Below are positions 29,300 through 37,365 of a stretch of DNA of 64,000 nucleotides, one piece after another; position 1 is the first letter of the stretch; each line of letters opens with the position of its first letter. Position numbers and translations under genes: made by a program. Origin of the DNA: Actinomycetales bacterium UBA1416 (GTDB taxonomy: Bacteria; Actinomycetota; Actinomycetes; Actinomycetales; Actinomycetaceae); the NCBI GenBank assembly GCA_002304945.1, contig DBPQ01000106.1:22364-86363 (forward strand). The letters are read 5' to 3'. The notes under the pieces are model-generated. The model was not told the DNA's origin and made no database searches. It worked only from the letters and a program-made list of their open reading frames with translations.

Positions 29300-29635
29300 T
29301 CACGGGAGCAGTGCTGCCGCCAGTTGCACCGCCTCGCGGGCAACCGGCGAGCGCACCGGCAGGATCTCGATGCCCATCGTGCCCAAGGTGCGGTGCATGC
29401 CGGCCCCCATGTGGTCCACCACCACGTGGGTCACGGCATTCTCACGGAGGAACCGGACCACCCGGGCGTGGTGGGAGCCCTCGGTGCCCTCGTCGTGGGC
29501 CACGTCCCAGCCGACGGCGTGCTCCTGCCAGTCCGAGATCGCACCGCCCTCGACCGTTGCCACCGCGATGCGGGGCGCACGCCCCCACCGCTGCTCGACT
29601 CCGCCGTCGGGGGTCACGGGAATGGCGTAGGTCAT
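29300..29635 (-). CDS. NifX/NifB-like Fe-Mo cofactor domain protein
   Basis: A 111-residue protein of the dinitrogenase iron-molybdenum cofactor family (RNase H-like fold, also NafY, NifX and MTH1175). Typical are TYAIPVTPDGGVEQRWGRAP at the start, VATVEGGAISDWQEHAV, and FLRENAVTHVVVDHMGAGM. Nitrogenase genes are absent, and in many non-fixing bacteria this domain binds metal clusters or acts without known role. The ATG has a strong ribosome site, GAGGAGAGG. Its C-terminus is only 13 bases from the HhH-GPD start. Confidence 0.8.
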   Translation of the reverse strand: MTYAIPVTPDGGVEQRWGRAPRIAVATVEGGAISDWQEHAVGWDVAHDEGTEGSHHARVVRFLRENAVTHVVVDHMGAGMHRTLGTMGIEILPVRSPVAREAVQLAAALLP

Positions 29636-29682
29636 GGTCGTTCCTCTCCTCGGTGGCTCACAGTCTCGCACCCGCACGGGCA

Positions 29683-29688
29683 TACGAT
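29683..29688 (+). promoter_or_regulatory. -10 box (TACGAT), leaderless, for the TrkH gene
   Basis: TACGAT, six bases, GTG at 29695. Confidence 0.55.
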
Positions 29689-29694
29689 CATCCC

Positions 29695-31101
29695 GTGCCC
29701 CAACGCCTCCGCGCCGCACTCCACCGGCTGTGGCTGGTCGCGTGGATCAGGCGCCACGACCGCAGCGCGGGGCACCACGCCATCGACAAGCGGCGGCCCA
29801 TCCAGATCGTCGTGCTCAGCTTCATCGGCGCCATCGCCATCGGGACCGGTCTGCTGCTGCTGCCGGCGGCGTCCACCACGGCGACGAGCCCGCTCGAGGC
29901 GGTGTTCACGGCGGTGTCCGCGATCTGCGTGACCGGTCTCATCGTCGTGGACACCCCCACTCACTGGACGGGACTTGGACAGGTGGTCATCCTGGTGCTC
30001 ATCCAGCTGGGCGGCTTCGGGGTCATGACGATGGCCACCATGGTCAGCCTGGTGCTCTCCCGGCAGATGGGTCTCGAGACCAGGTACGTCGCCGCAGTCT
30101 CCACGCGCACCGTGCGGCTCGGCGACGTCGGGAAGGTGCTGCGCGGCGTGGCCCGCACCACGGTGGCGGTGGAACTGGCCACGGCGCTCGTCCTGGCGCT
30201 GCGTTGGTGGATCTCGTACGGGGAGGCTCCCGGCCGGGCACTGTGGCTGGGGGTGTTCCACTCGATCTCGGCCTTCAACAACGCCGGCTTCGCCCTGTTC
30301 AGCGACAGCCTGGTCGGGTACGAGTCCGACCCCTGGATCATCCTGCCGATCTCTGCGGCGCTGATCATCGGCGGGCTCGGCTTCCCGGTGCTTCTCGAGA
30401 TCATGCGGCACCACCGGTGGCCGCACCGCTGGAGCCTCCAGGCCCGCGCCACCGCCGGCATGTCACTCGGCCTGGTGCTCACCGGCTGGCTGTTCGTCCT
30501 CGCCGCGGAATGGGGCAACCCCGGGACCCTCGGGCCGTTGAGCGTCCCCGGCAAGGTCCTTGGCGCCTTCTTCCAGGGGGTTGTGCCCCGCACGGCGGGC
30601 TTCAACAGCGTGGACATCGCCGAGATGAACACGGGGACGTGGTTCGGCCTGGACATCCTCATGTTCATCGGGGGCGGCAGCGCCGGCACCGCGGGCGGCA
30701 TCAAGGTCACCACCGTGGCGGTGCTCGGCTACGCCATCTGGTCGGAGTTGCGGGGGGAGAAGGACGTACGCGCCGACCGGTGGCGGCTCTCCCCGAAAGC
30801 GGTCCGTGAGGCTCTCACGGTGGCGGCACTCAGTGCGGTCCTCGTCGTCCTCTCCACGGGTCTCATGACCTACCACGAGCCGTTCTCGCTCGACGAGATC
30901 CTCTTCGAGGTGGTCTCCGCGTTCGGAACGGTCGGGCTCTCCACGGCCATCACCGCGGACCTGTCCGCCTTCCACCAGGTCCTGCTCATGGCCCTCATGT
31001 TCGTGGGCCGGCTCGGCCCCATCACCCTGGGCTCGTCCCTCGCGCTCCGCAGCCGGGGAAGGGACTACCGCAACCCCGAGACCACGATGATCATCGGCTG
31101 A
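29695..31101 (+). CDS. trkH: TrkH/KtrB-family potassium uptake protein
   Basis: A 468-residue membrane protein with four M1-pore-M2 repeats that forms the ion path of Trk/Ktr potassium uptake. Filter loops are visible in each repeat: SAICVTGLIVVDT, ISAFNNAGFALFSDS, VVPRTAGFNSVD and SAFGTVGLSTAIT, each with the conserved glycine. IGGGSAGTAGGIKVTTVAV in the third repeat is the gate loop. The regulatory TrkA/KtrA partner is not next to it and must be elsewhere if used. GTG start with leaderless promoter. Confidence 0.93.
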   Translation: MPQRLRAALHRLWLVAWIRRHDRSAGHHAIDKRRPIQIVVLSFIGAIAIGTGLLLLPAASTTATSPLEAVFTAVSAICVTGLIVVDTPTHWTGLGQVVILVLIQLGGFGVMTMATMVSLVLSRQMGLETRYVAAVSTRTVRLGDVGKVLRGVARTTVAVELATALVLALRWWISYGEAPGRALWLGVFHSISAFNNAGFALFSDSLVGYESDPWIILPISAALIIGGLGFPVLLEIMRHHRWPHRWSLQARATAGMSLGLVLTGWLFVLAAEWGNPGTLGPLSVPGKVLGAFFQGVVPRTAGFNSVDIAEMNTGTWFGLDILMFIGGGSAGTAGGIKVTTVAVLGYAIWSELRGEKDVRADRWRLSPKAVREALTVAALSAVLVVLSTGLMTYHEPFSLDEILFEVVSAFGTVGLSTAITADLSAFHQVLLMALMFVGRLGPITLGSSLALRSRGRDYRNPETTMIIG

Positions 31102-31107
31102 CTGTCC

Positions 31108-31767
31108 TCACAGCCCCTGGGCGCCCTTCAGCACCAGCATCACGCCGAGCGCGACGAGGACGACGGCGACCACCGCGTCGTTGTGGGCCTCGAGCCAACG
31201 CCGCGCCGCGTCCAGCGGACGTTCGACTCGCCGTCCGAACATGAGCCGAGCGAGGACCGGGAGCGCCACGGCGAGCGCGGCGACCGCGGAGAACGCCAGG
31301 GTGGCCAGGGCGGCCCGTGCCGGGCCGAGTTCGGCCGCACCGATCGCGACGCCGCCGGCCAGCACGAGGAGGAGGACTTTCGGGTTGGCGACGGCGAGCA
31401 GCAGTCCCAGCCTGGCCGACCTCCTCGGGGTGTAGTCGCCGAGGGCCGCCATCCACGCGGGGGACTCCGCCTTCGTGCCTCCTCCCATGAGCCACTTGCG
31501 GGCGCCGAGGCCGATGAGGACGAACCCGAGCACGAGCCGGGTCCACGACGCCCACGTCGGCACCTCGTCCCATAGTTCGACGGCACTCGCGGCCGCCGTG
31601 AAGACCGCCGCCAGCACCAGGAGCCCGCCGGACCAGCCGGCGAGGAAGCCGCCACCGTTCGCGAGGGGACGGCCCGTCAGGAGCAACAGAACGACGGGCA
31701 CGAGTGGGAACGGCGACAGCGCGAGAGCGACCGCAACCGGCAGGAGTTCACGCGCGAGGTCGCCCAC
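31108..31767 (-). CDS. GAP-family (Sap-like) membrane protein
   Basis: A 219-residue membrane protein with six hydrophobic segments, beginning ELLPVAVALALSPFPLVPVV, the N-terminal pattern of the GAP family (related to LysE exporters and to the mycobacterial sulfolipid-1 addressing protein). VANPKVLLLVLAGGVAIG holds the conserved Asn-Pro-Lys. It probably moves a lipid or small solute; no substrate is known. Start GTG at 31767 is inferred from the hydrophobic onset; the upstream DNA has GGAACCT twice. Last gene of the operon that begins with the HdeD-like gene. Confidence 0.72.
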   Translation of the reverse strand: MGDLARELLPVAVALALSPFPLVPVVLLLLTGRPLANGGGFLAGWSGGLLVLAAVFTAAASAVELWDEVPTWASWTRLVLGFVLIGLGARKWLMGGGTKAESPAWMAALGDYTPRRSARLGLLLAVANPKVLLLVLAGGVAIGAAELGPARAALATLAFSAVAALAVALPVLARLMFGRRVERPLDAARRWLEAHNDAVVAVVLVALGVMLVLKGAQGL

Positions 31768-31778
31768 CTCCGAGGTTC

Positions 31779-32981
31779 CTAGGTTCCGATGCCGGCAGCG
31801 ATGATGCTCGTCACCACGACGGAGGTGATCGTGACGGTGGAGAAGCCCGCGATGATCATCTTGGGCAGGATGTTCCCCTCGATCGCCGCCACCTCCTCCG
31901 GTGTCTCGCCCGCACCCCTCGCGGCCTCCTGGCTCAGGATCATGGTGCCGGGGAACCCGTAGAGGGAGGTGAGGCCGATCGCGATCGAGATCGGGAGGCT
32001 GTAGCCGAGCAGTTTTCCGACCACGCCCGCGAACAGCGCGATGCCCGCGATGCCGAACAGGAAGACGAGGAGCAGTGGGAAGGCGAGCGCGGCGACCTCG
32101 TCCGGCTGCACGGCCGCGAGCGGCCCGAACTGGAGGATCATGACCGCGACCATGATGACCCCGAACGAGTCGATCCCGGAGAGCACCGCGGGCTTGAAAA
32201 CTCCGGTGGCACGCAGGACGATGCCGAGGATGAGGGCGACGACGAAGGTGTTGAGGGTGCCGTCGGTGAGGTTGTTGATCCCGGTCGCGACCAGCACCGC
32301 GAGCCCGACGACGAACAGGGTTCCCGCGGTCGTGTGGAACGCCGCGGGCAGCTTCGAGGCGGCAACGGTACCGGCCTCCGCGGTGACCGGAGCGGCGAGC
32401 CGTCCCGCCCGGTACTCGCCCTTCAGCCGCTGCGCCTCCTTCTTGAGGATGATCGAGGTGATCGGGAACCCGACGAGGCCCTGCAGCGCCGCGATGAGCA
32501 CCGGGAACACCGCGACTGCGGTCAGCCCGAAGCCCAGGGCTGCCTCCTGGATGATGATGACGGAGATCGTGCCACCGCTGAGCGACCCCGTGCCCGCGAT
32601 GACGAAGTCGAGCGCACTGGCGACCCCCTCGTACCCGCCCGGGGCACGCGCCCCGAAGATGAGCGCGGCGAGGAGCAGGAAGAGCCCGATGCCGATCACG
32701 GTCGAGACGCCGATGACGAACGTCTTCCACTGCTTCTTGAACTCGTCGATGCTGATGAGTGTGCCCAGGTGCACGATGACGAGCCCCACCACCACGCCCG
32801 CGAACGCCAGCAGGGACGAACTGGTGAGCAGGTCCTCCGGGAAGACTCCGGTGAGGAAGCCGATCAGGAAGATGATCGAGGCTACGAAGAGGGAGGACAA
32901 CAGCGACTGCGTCTTCTTGGCGACGAAGTCGCTGACGGTCCACACCGCCATCACGATGACGAAGGCGAGCAACGGGTTCAT
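31779..32981 (-). CDS. GltS-like multi-pass permease of unknown substrate
   Basis: A 400-residue membrane protein with about eleven helices and two internally similar halves. The re-entrant-type motifs AGTGSLSGGTISVIIIQEAA and GLTSLYGFPGTMILSQEAAR occupy equivalent places, recalling sodium:glutamate symporters and other inverted-repeat carriers. I cannot assign a substrate. It follows the M17 aminopeptidase gene by 24 bases and has a strong ribosome site GAGGAGA, so export or uptake of a peptide-derived amino acid is a reasonable guess. Part of the HdeD operon. Confidence 0.65.
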   Translation of the reverse strand: MNPLLAFVIVMAVWTVSDFVAKKTQSLLSSLFVASIIFLIGFLTGVFPEDLLTSSSLLAFAGVVVGLVIVHLGTLISIDEFKKQWKTFVIGVSTVIGIGLFLLLAALIFGARAPGGYEGVASALDFVIAGTGSLSGGTISVIIIQEAALGFGLTAVAVFPVLIAALQGLVGFPITSIILKKEAQRLKGEYRAGRLAAPVTAEAGTVAASKLPAAFHTTAGTLFVVGLAVLVATGINNLTDGTLNTFVVALILGIVLRATGVFKPAVLSGIDSFGVIMVAVMILQFGPLAAVQPDEVAALAFPLLLVFLFGIAGIALFAGVVGKLLGYSLPISIAIGLTSLYGFPGTMILSQEAARGAGETPEEVAAIEGNILPKMIIAGFSTVTITSVVVTSIIAAGIGT

Positions 32982-33005
32982 GGTGGTCTCCTCGGGGAGG
33001 CGAGG

Positions 33006-34514
33006 TCAGTTGGGGACGGTGAAGGTGCGGGCGAGCTCGACCAGAAGCCGCGCGCCGAACCCGGTGGCGCCGGCGGATCGCCAAGAGTCGTCCGCGTTGG
33101 AGTGCATCGTGCCGGCGACGTCGAGGTGGCCCCACGGCGTCTCGCCCACGAACTCCGAGAGGAAGAGGGCGGCCGTGATCGATCCGGCGTTCGGCCCACC
33201 CAGGTTCGAGATGTCCGCGATGTCCGAATCGAGCAGCTTCCGGTAGCGCCTCTCGAGCGGGAGCTCCCACACCGATTCGCCGGTGGTTGCCGCCGCCGCC
33301 TCGATCTGCGCCACCACTCCCGGGTTGTTGCCCATCAGGGGCGCCACCAGGGGTCCGAGCGCCACGAGGGTGGCCCCCGTCAACGTGGCGATGTCCACGA
33401 TCGCGTCGGGCTGCTCCTCGGTGGCGAGCACCAGTGCGTCGGCCATCACGAGCCGGCCCTCGGCGTCGGTGTTCTTCACCTCGACGGTCTTCCCGCCGCG
33501 GATGTACAGCACGTCCCCGAGCACGTAGGCATCGCCCGAGGGGACGTTGTCGGTGCACGCGAGGAAGGCAGTGACGCGGGTGGTGACCCCGAGGTCGCGC
33601 AGCGCGGTGAACGCGCCGAGGATCGACGCCGTGCCCCCCATGTCCGTCTTCATCAGGAGGTGCATCGGATCCGAGGGCTTCAGGCTGATCCCGCCGGAGT
33701 CGTACATGATGCCCTTGCCGACGAGTGCGAGGTGGCCCGTGGGCTCTCCGTTCGGGGAGTACGTGAGCCTGATCATGCGGGGTTCCTCGGAGCTGCCCCG
33801 GTTCACCCCGAGGAGCCCGCCGAAGCCCGCGGCAATGCACTGCCCGAGGTCCTGGGCCTCGACCTCGAAGCCGTGCCGCTGGCCGAGTTCGAACGCGACC
33901 TCGGCCATGTCCGTCGCCGTCAGGTGCGCGGCAGGGGTGTTGGTGAGGTCTCGGGCCACCAGCGCGGCACGGGCGGTGACGGCGCCCGTCACAGCACCGG
34001 CGGCGAGCGCCTCGGTGTCGGGGCCGGAGAGCAGCAGCTCGGTCAGCTGGGTGTCCTTCGGATTCGAGCGCAACGCGTTGTAGCGGTACCGGGCGAGCAG
34101 GACGCCCTCCACCACGGCCTGGGCAGCGGTGGCGGGGTCCACCCCGGCGAGCGGGGTGAGATCGAGTCCGATCGCCGCGCTGCGGGGGGCGGTGGCCCGC
34201 GCGAACGCGGCGGCGAGGTCGCGGAGGTCGTCCGGCGTCAGGTCGGAGGCCTGGCCGGAACCGACGGCGACGAGTTCGGGACCCTCGTCACGGGGGAGGA
34301 CGAGCGCCGTGCCGATCCTCCCCTCGAAGCCCGCCGCGGCGAGGCCCGCACGGGAGATCCCGAGGGCCGCGGGGACCTCGCCGTCGGCCGGGACGAGGTG
34401 GCCGACCGCGTCGACCCCGTCGAACGTGGACGCCACGCGGACCACGGCGGGTGCCAGCTGGGAGGGCACCGGGGAGAAGGAATCGGGGATGAGCTTGTTC
34501 GGGCGGCGCGGCAC
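33006..34514 (-). CDS. pepA: M17-family leucyl aminopeptidase
   Basis: A 502-residue cytoplasmic zinc/manganese aminopeptidase that removes N-terminal residues from peptides. The catalytic domain shows LVGKGIMYDSGGISLKPSD (metal ligands Lys, Asp), MKTDMGGTASILGAF (Asp) and VEVKNTDAEGRLVMADAL (Asp, Glu and the bicarbonate-site Arg). All are intact. The N-terminal macro-like domain runs to about residue 170. GTG start at 34514, three bases after the HdeD-like gene, with AAGAAGGG as ribosome site. The following permease may transport the product. Confidence 0.93.
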   Translation of the reverse strand: MPRRPNKLIPDSFSPVPSQLAPAVVRVASTFDGVDAVGHLVPADGEVPAALGISRAGLAAAGFEGRIGTALVLPRDEGPELVAVGSGQASDLTPDDLRDLAAAFARATAPRSAAIGLDLTPLAGVDPATAAQAVVEGVLLARYRYNALRSNPKDTQLTELLLSGPDTEALAAGAVTGAVTARAALVARDLTNTPAAHLTATDMAEVAFELGQRHGFEVEAQDLGQCIAAGFGGLLGVNRGSSEEPRMIRLTYSPNGEPTGHLALVGKGIMYDSGGISLKPSDPMHLLMKTDMGGTASILGAFTALRDLGVTTRVTAFLACTDNVPSGDAYVLGDVLYIRGGKTVEVKNTDAEGRLVMADALVLATEEQPDAIVDIATLTGATLVALGPLVAPLMGNNPGVVAQIEAAAATTGESVWELPLERRYRKLLDSDIADISNLGGPNAGSITAALFLSEFVGETPWGHLDVAGTMHSNADDSWRSAGATGFGARLLVELARTFTVPN

Positions 34515-34517
34515 GGA

Positions 34518-35066
34518 TCAGCCCTTCTTCTCGGGGCGGAGCCGGCCCACCATGATCATGGTGAGCCCCTCGAGGAGGGTCTGGATTCCCACGAGGGTCC
34601 CCAGGAGGGTGAGGGTCGCCGTCGCGATGTTGAGGAGGACCCAGAGACCGAGCCCGATGGAGATCAGGCCGGAGAACACGAGTAGCCAGCGGGACGTGGT
34701 GCCCTGGAAGGCCATGATCACCCTGGTGAGCCCCGACGCGAAGAACAGGGCCCCTGCCATCAGGGTGAGGCTCAGAGCGCCGATCAGCGGGTTGCGCAGC
34801 ATGAACAGCCCCAGCACCACCAGCAGCGCACCACCGAGGGCCGCGGACCAGAAGCCCCCCGCCCGAATGCGGACGAGTGCCCCGACGACGAGGACGATCC
34901 CGGAGATCAACGTCGTCCAGCCGAGGAAGAGGACGGACACCGCGGTCGCGAGGACCACGTTGCCGAGCAGGACGAACCCGGCAAGGACGATCAGGAGTCC
35001 GAGCACGATGTCCCAGGGGGTTCGCCGGACGACGAGCGCTCCGGACGCTGTGTCTGTGGTGGTCAC
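34518..35066 (-). CDS. HdeD-family (DUF308) membrane protein
   Basis: A 182-residue protein with six predicted helices in the DUF308 pattern, including WDIVLGLLIVLAGFVLLGNV, GFWSAALGGALLVVLGLFML and SRWLLVFSGLISIGLGLWVL. Relatives of E. coli HdeD help in acid resistance at high cell density. First gene of a likely operon continuing into the aminopeptidase, permease and GAP genes. The GTG follows GAGGAGATTCA. Its promoter region carries the CACCCG-type palindrome shared with the regulator operon. Confidence 0.82.
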   Translation of the reverse strand: MTTTDTASGALVVRRTPWDIVLGLLIVLAGFVLLGNVVLATAVSVLFLGWTTLISGIVLVVGALVRIRAGGFWSAALGGALLVVLGLFMLRNPLIGALSLTLMAGALFFASGLTRVIMAFQGTTSRWLLVFSGLISIGLGLWVLLNIATATLTLLGTLVGIQTLLEGLTMIMVGRLRPEKKG

Positions 35067-35110
35067 TGAATCTCCTCGTTGGTGGGCAGGTCGGGGCGTT
35101 CCCCGGTGCG

Positions 35111-35116
35111 ATCGTG
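35111..35116 (-). promoter_or_regulatory. -10 box (CACGAT) for the HdeD operon
   Basis: Minus-strand CACGAT ends 36 bp from the centre of the palindrome at 35147. A leader of about 38 bases with GAGGAG leads to the GTG at 35066. Confidence 0.45.
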
Positions 35117-35137
35117 CCGCGCACCCACGCGGCGCAC

Positions 35138-35154
35138 ATCACCCGTTGCGGGTG
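35138..35154. promoter_or_regulatory. Operator palindrome, copy 1 (CACCCG-3-CGGGTG)
   Basis: CACCCG (35140-35145), TTG, CGGGTG (35149-35154). Read on the minus strand it is CACCCGCAACGGGTGAT, identical over 17 bp to the site at 41901-41917. It sits between divergent HdeD and holin-fold genes, just upstream of both putative -35 regions, as expected of an activator site. Confidence 0.7.
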
Positions 35155-35178
35155 TCCCGGATCTCCACCGGTGCCCCG

Positions 35179-35184
35179 TAGCGT
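35179..35184 (+). promoter_or_regulatory. -10 box (TAGCGT) for the holin-fold gene
   Basis: TAGCGT ends 37 bp from the palindrome centre. The leader contains AAAGGAG before the ATG at 35208. No consensus -35 is visible, in keeping with activator dependence. Confidence 0.45.
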
Positions 35185-35207
35185 GGGAGGACCGAAAGGA
35201 GCACACC

Positions 35208-35603
35208 ATGATCCGCTTCCTCGCCTCCGTGGCCCTTCACCTCCTCGCGAATGCGGCCGGACTGCTCATCGCCTCGCTCGTCCTGCCCGGATTCCACATC
35301 GAGGTCCTCGGGTTCGTGGTGAGCGTCCTGCTGTTCACGGCCGTCGAGGTGCTGCTCGGCCCGTTCGTCCTCAAGATGGCCGTCCAGTACGCCCCCGCCC
35401 TGCGCGGTGGGATCGCGCTCGTGACCACGTTCCTCGGCCTGCTGGTCACCACCTGGCTCACCGATGGGCTGCGGATCGAGGGAATCACCACGTGGGTGCT
35501 CGCACCGCTCATCGTCTGGCTGTGCGTGCTCCTCGCGGCGATCCTGCTCCCGATGGTGCTCTTCAAGAACGTGCTGGCCGAGGCGCGCGACCGCCGGGCC
35601 TGA
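35208..35603 (+). CDS. Four-helix phage-holin-fold (superfamily IV) membrane protein
   Basis: A 131-residue membrane protein with four helices: FLASVALHLLANAAGLLIAS, VLGFVVSVLLFTAVEVLLG, GGIALVTTFLGLLVTTWL and VLAPLIVWLCVLLAAILLPM. It matches the actinobacterial holin superfamily IV proteins, which are chromosomal and usually not phage lysis proteins. No phage genes are near. A clear ribosome site GAAAGGAG precedes the ATG. Its promoter shares a palindrome with the regulator operon. It converges on the GDPD gene with a 4-base gap. Confidence 0.75.
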   Translation: MIRFLASVALHLLANAAGLLIASLVLPGFHIEVLGFVVSVLLFTAVEVLLGPFVLKMAVQYAPALRGGIALVTTFLGLLVTTWLTDGLRIEGITTWVLAPLIVWLCVLLAAILLPMVLFKNVLAEARDRRA

Positions 35604-35607
35604 CCCG

Positions 35608-37365
35608 TCACCAGTCGGCGAGTGCCCGGAGCGTGTCCGCGAGTCGGTCGGCGACGCCGGCCTCGCCGTCGACCGCGCTCCGTTCATGCAGCGCCGAACG
35701 CGGGTCTCCGGTGATCAGCCCGTCGACACCGTCACGGATGAAGACGCGCATGCGCACGGGATCCGTGACCGTCCACAGGTACACCGCGACCCCGGCGGCG
35801 TGGGCCTGACGCAGCACGGCGGGGGAGTACGACGTCTGCTCCATCGTCACGAAGTCTGCGACCCCCGGGTCCAGGCGACCCCGGGAGAAGGCCACCACCC
35901 ACCCGGTGGTGACCTCCGGGAAGCGTGACTCGATCTCGGTGACCGTCTCCCTGTCGAAGGCCTGGACGAGGGAGCCCTCGACCAGGTCATGCTGCTCGAG
36001 GACGGCGACGACGTCACCCACCAGGTCGCCGTGCTCGCGCCCGTGGGACTTCAGCTCCACGAGCAGCGGCACCCCCAGCTCGGCCGCCCGCGCGGCGAAC
36101 GCCTCGAAGGTCGGGATCGTTCCGACGTGGTCCCCCTGCCGCACCGTCGTCGCCGTCAGTTCGGCGGTGGTCATGGCCGCCACCTCGCGATTCACCCCGG
36201 CGATTCGCCGCAGGTTGGTGTCGTGCACGACGACGAGCCCGCCGTCGGCGGCCTGCAGCACGTCGAGTTCGACGACGTCCGCTCCGAGGGTGGCCGCCGC
36301 CTCGAGTGACTCGAGGGTGTTCTCCACGGCACCATAGGTGTCGCCCCGGTGGGCGACCACCGCCGTCGTGCGGCCGGATCCCGCTGCGAGGAGAGCCGTC
36401 GCGTTCACCGCGCCCCCCGCGAGGAGCAGCACGAGGGCGCCGGCCGCGAGTCGCCGCCCCGCGGGCGCGGTCGGTGCTGGGCCCGGACCGGCGATGGCGC
36501 CCGACAGGGCGAGGAGCACCACGCTCACGAAGCCGGCCAGGAGGCCACCACCGACGACGAGCAGGGCCTGCGCGGCGGCCAGGGCGCTGACTGCGACGAC
36601 CGGGGCGGCGGACGGCCAGACCGCGTCCATCACTCGAGCGAGGCCCACCGTCACCAGCATCAGGCCACCGGTCACGACGGCGGCGCCGAGCCACAGCGCC
36701 GCCGCCAGGGCCGCGAGGCCGGCGACGCGACGGCGGCTGAGCCGCCAACTGGCGGAGAATGCCGCCGCCGGAGGCGTGCCGGTGGTGAGCAGCACGGGCA
36801 CGAACGCGAGCCGCAGGTTGACCAGCAGCACGGCGGCGTACCCGACCAGCCACACCGAGGTGCCCAGCGGCGTCTTCTGCAGCTCCCCGGCGATGAACGG
36901 CGGGAGCTCGATCCCCCTGGCGAGCGAGGTGCCCAGCTGGAGGCCGCCGAGGGGCACGAGCACGAAGACGTACAGGGCCACGAGACCGAGGTGCGGCCCC
37001 ACCAGCCCTCGGGCCACGGCCAGACCGTCGGCGGCGAGTTCCCGGATCCGGGGGATCCTGCCCTCGAAGAGGGCACGACCGAGGAGAACGAAGGCCGCAT
37101 GTTGGACGAGTGCCGCAGTGGTGGCCACACCGGCGAGGAGCATCAGGAGCAGGACCGCTGGCGGGTGCCGCACGAGCTGGCCGATGCTGGCCTCCGTGAG
37201 CGCCGGGACACCGGCAGTCGCCAGGGCGGCGCGAAGCAGGAGGACGATGACCGGACCGGCGACCAGTCCGGCCAGGACCTGCAGCATGACCGCGGTGCGC
37301 AGCCAGGTGCGCCAGTGGACGCCCACCACGCGCACCGCGGTGACGACGGCGTCGCCCACCGTCAC
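35608..37365 (-). CDS. Membrane-anchored glycerophosphodiester phosphodiesterase
   Basis: A 585-residue protein. The first 330 residues hold about eight membrane helices of the GDPD membrane domain; the rest is a GDPD TIM barrel that cleaves glycerophosphodiesters to glycerol-3-phosphate and an alcohol. Catalytic residues are seen in VVAHRGDTYGAVENTLES (His, Arg, Glu), VVELDVLQAADG (Glu, Asp) and VVVHDTNL (His). LLVELKSHG and VYLWTVTD complete the barrel. Its GTG overlaps the DUF389 stop by four bases, making it the last gene of the seven-gene operon starting at 41815. A role in phospholipid turnover or teichoic acid salvage is inferred. Confidence 0.9.
   Translation of the reverse strand: MTVGDAVVTAVRVVGVHWRTWLRTAVMLQVLAGLVAGPVIVLLLRAALATAGVPALTEASIGQLVRHPPAVLLLMLLAGVATTAALVQHAAFVLLGRALFEGRIPRIRELAADGLAVARGLVGPHLGLVALYVFVLVPLGGLQLGTSLARGIELPPFIAGELQKTPLGTSVWLVGYAAVLLVNLRLAFVPVLLTTGTPPAAAFSASWRLSRRRVAGLAALAAALWLGAAVVTGGLMLVTVGLARVMDAVWPSAAPVVAVSALAAAQALLVVGGGLLAGFVSVVLLALSGAIAGPGPAPTAPAGRRLAAGALVLLLAGGAVNATALLAAGSGRTTAVVAHRGDTYGAVENTLESLEAAATLGADVVELDVLQAADGGLVVVHDTNLRRIAGVNREVAAMTTAELTATTVRQGDHVGTIPTFEAFAARAAELGVPLLVELKSHGREHGDLVGDVVAVLEQHDLVEGSLVQAFDRETVTEIESRFPEVTTGWVVAFSRGRLDPGVADFVTMEQTSYSPAVLRQAHAAGVAVYLWTVTDPVRMRVFIRDGVDGLITGDPRSALHERSAVDGEAGVADRLADTLRALADW

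Noticed and set aside
29300..29635. Nitrogen-fixation locus
   Set aside because: Only the NifX-like domain is present and nifJ at 7621-11202 is a general pyruvate oxidoreductase; no nitrogenase gene is in the window.
35208..35603. Prophage sign (holin-like protein)
   Set aside because: No endolysin, capsid, integrase or attachment site is near; this holin-fold family is commonly chromosomal in actinobacteria.
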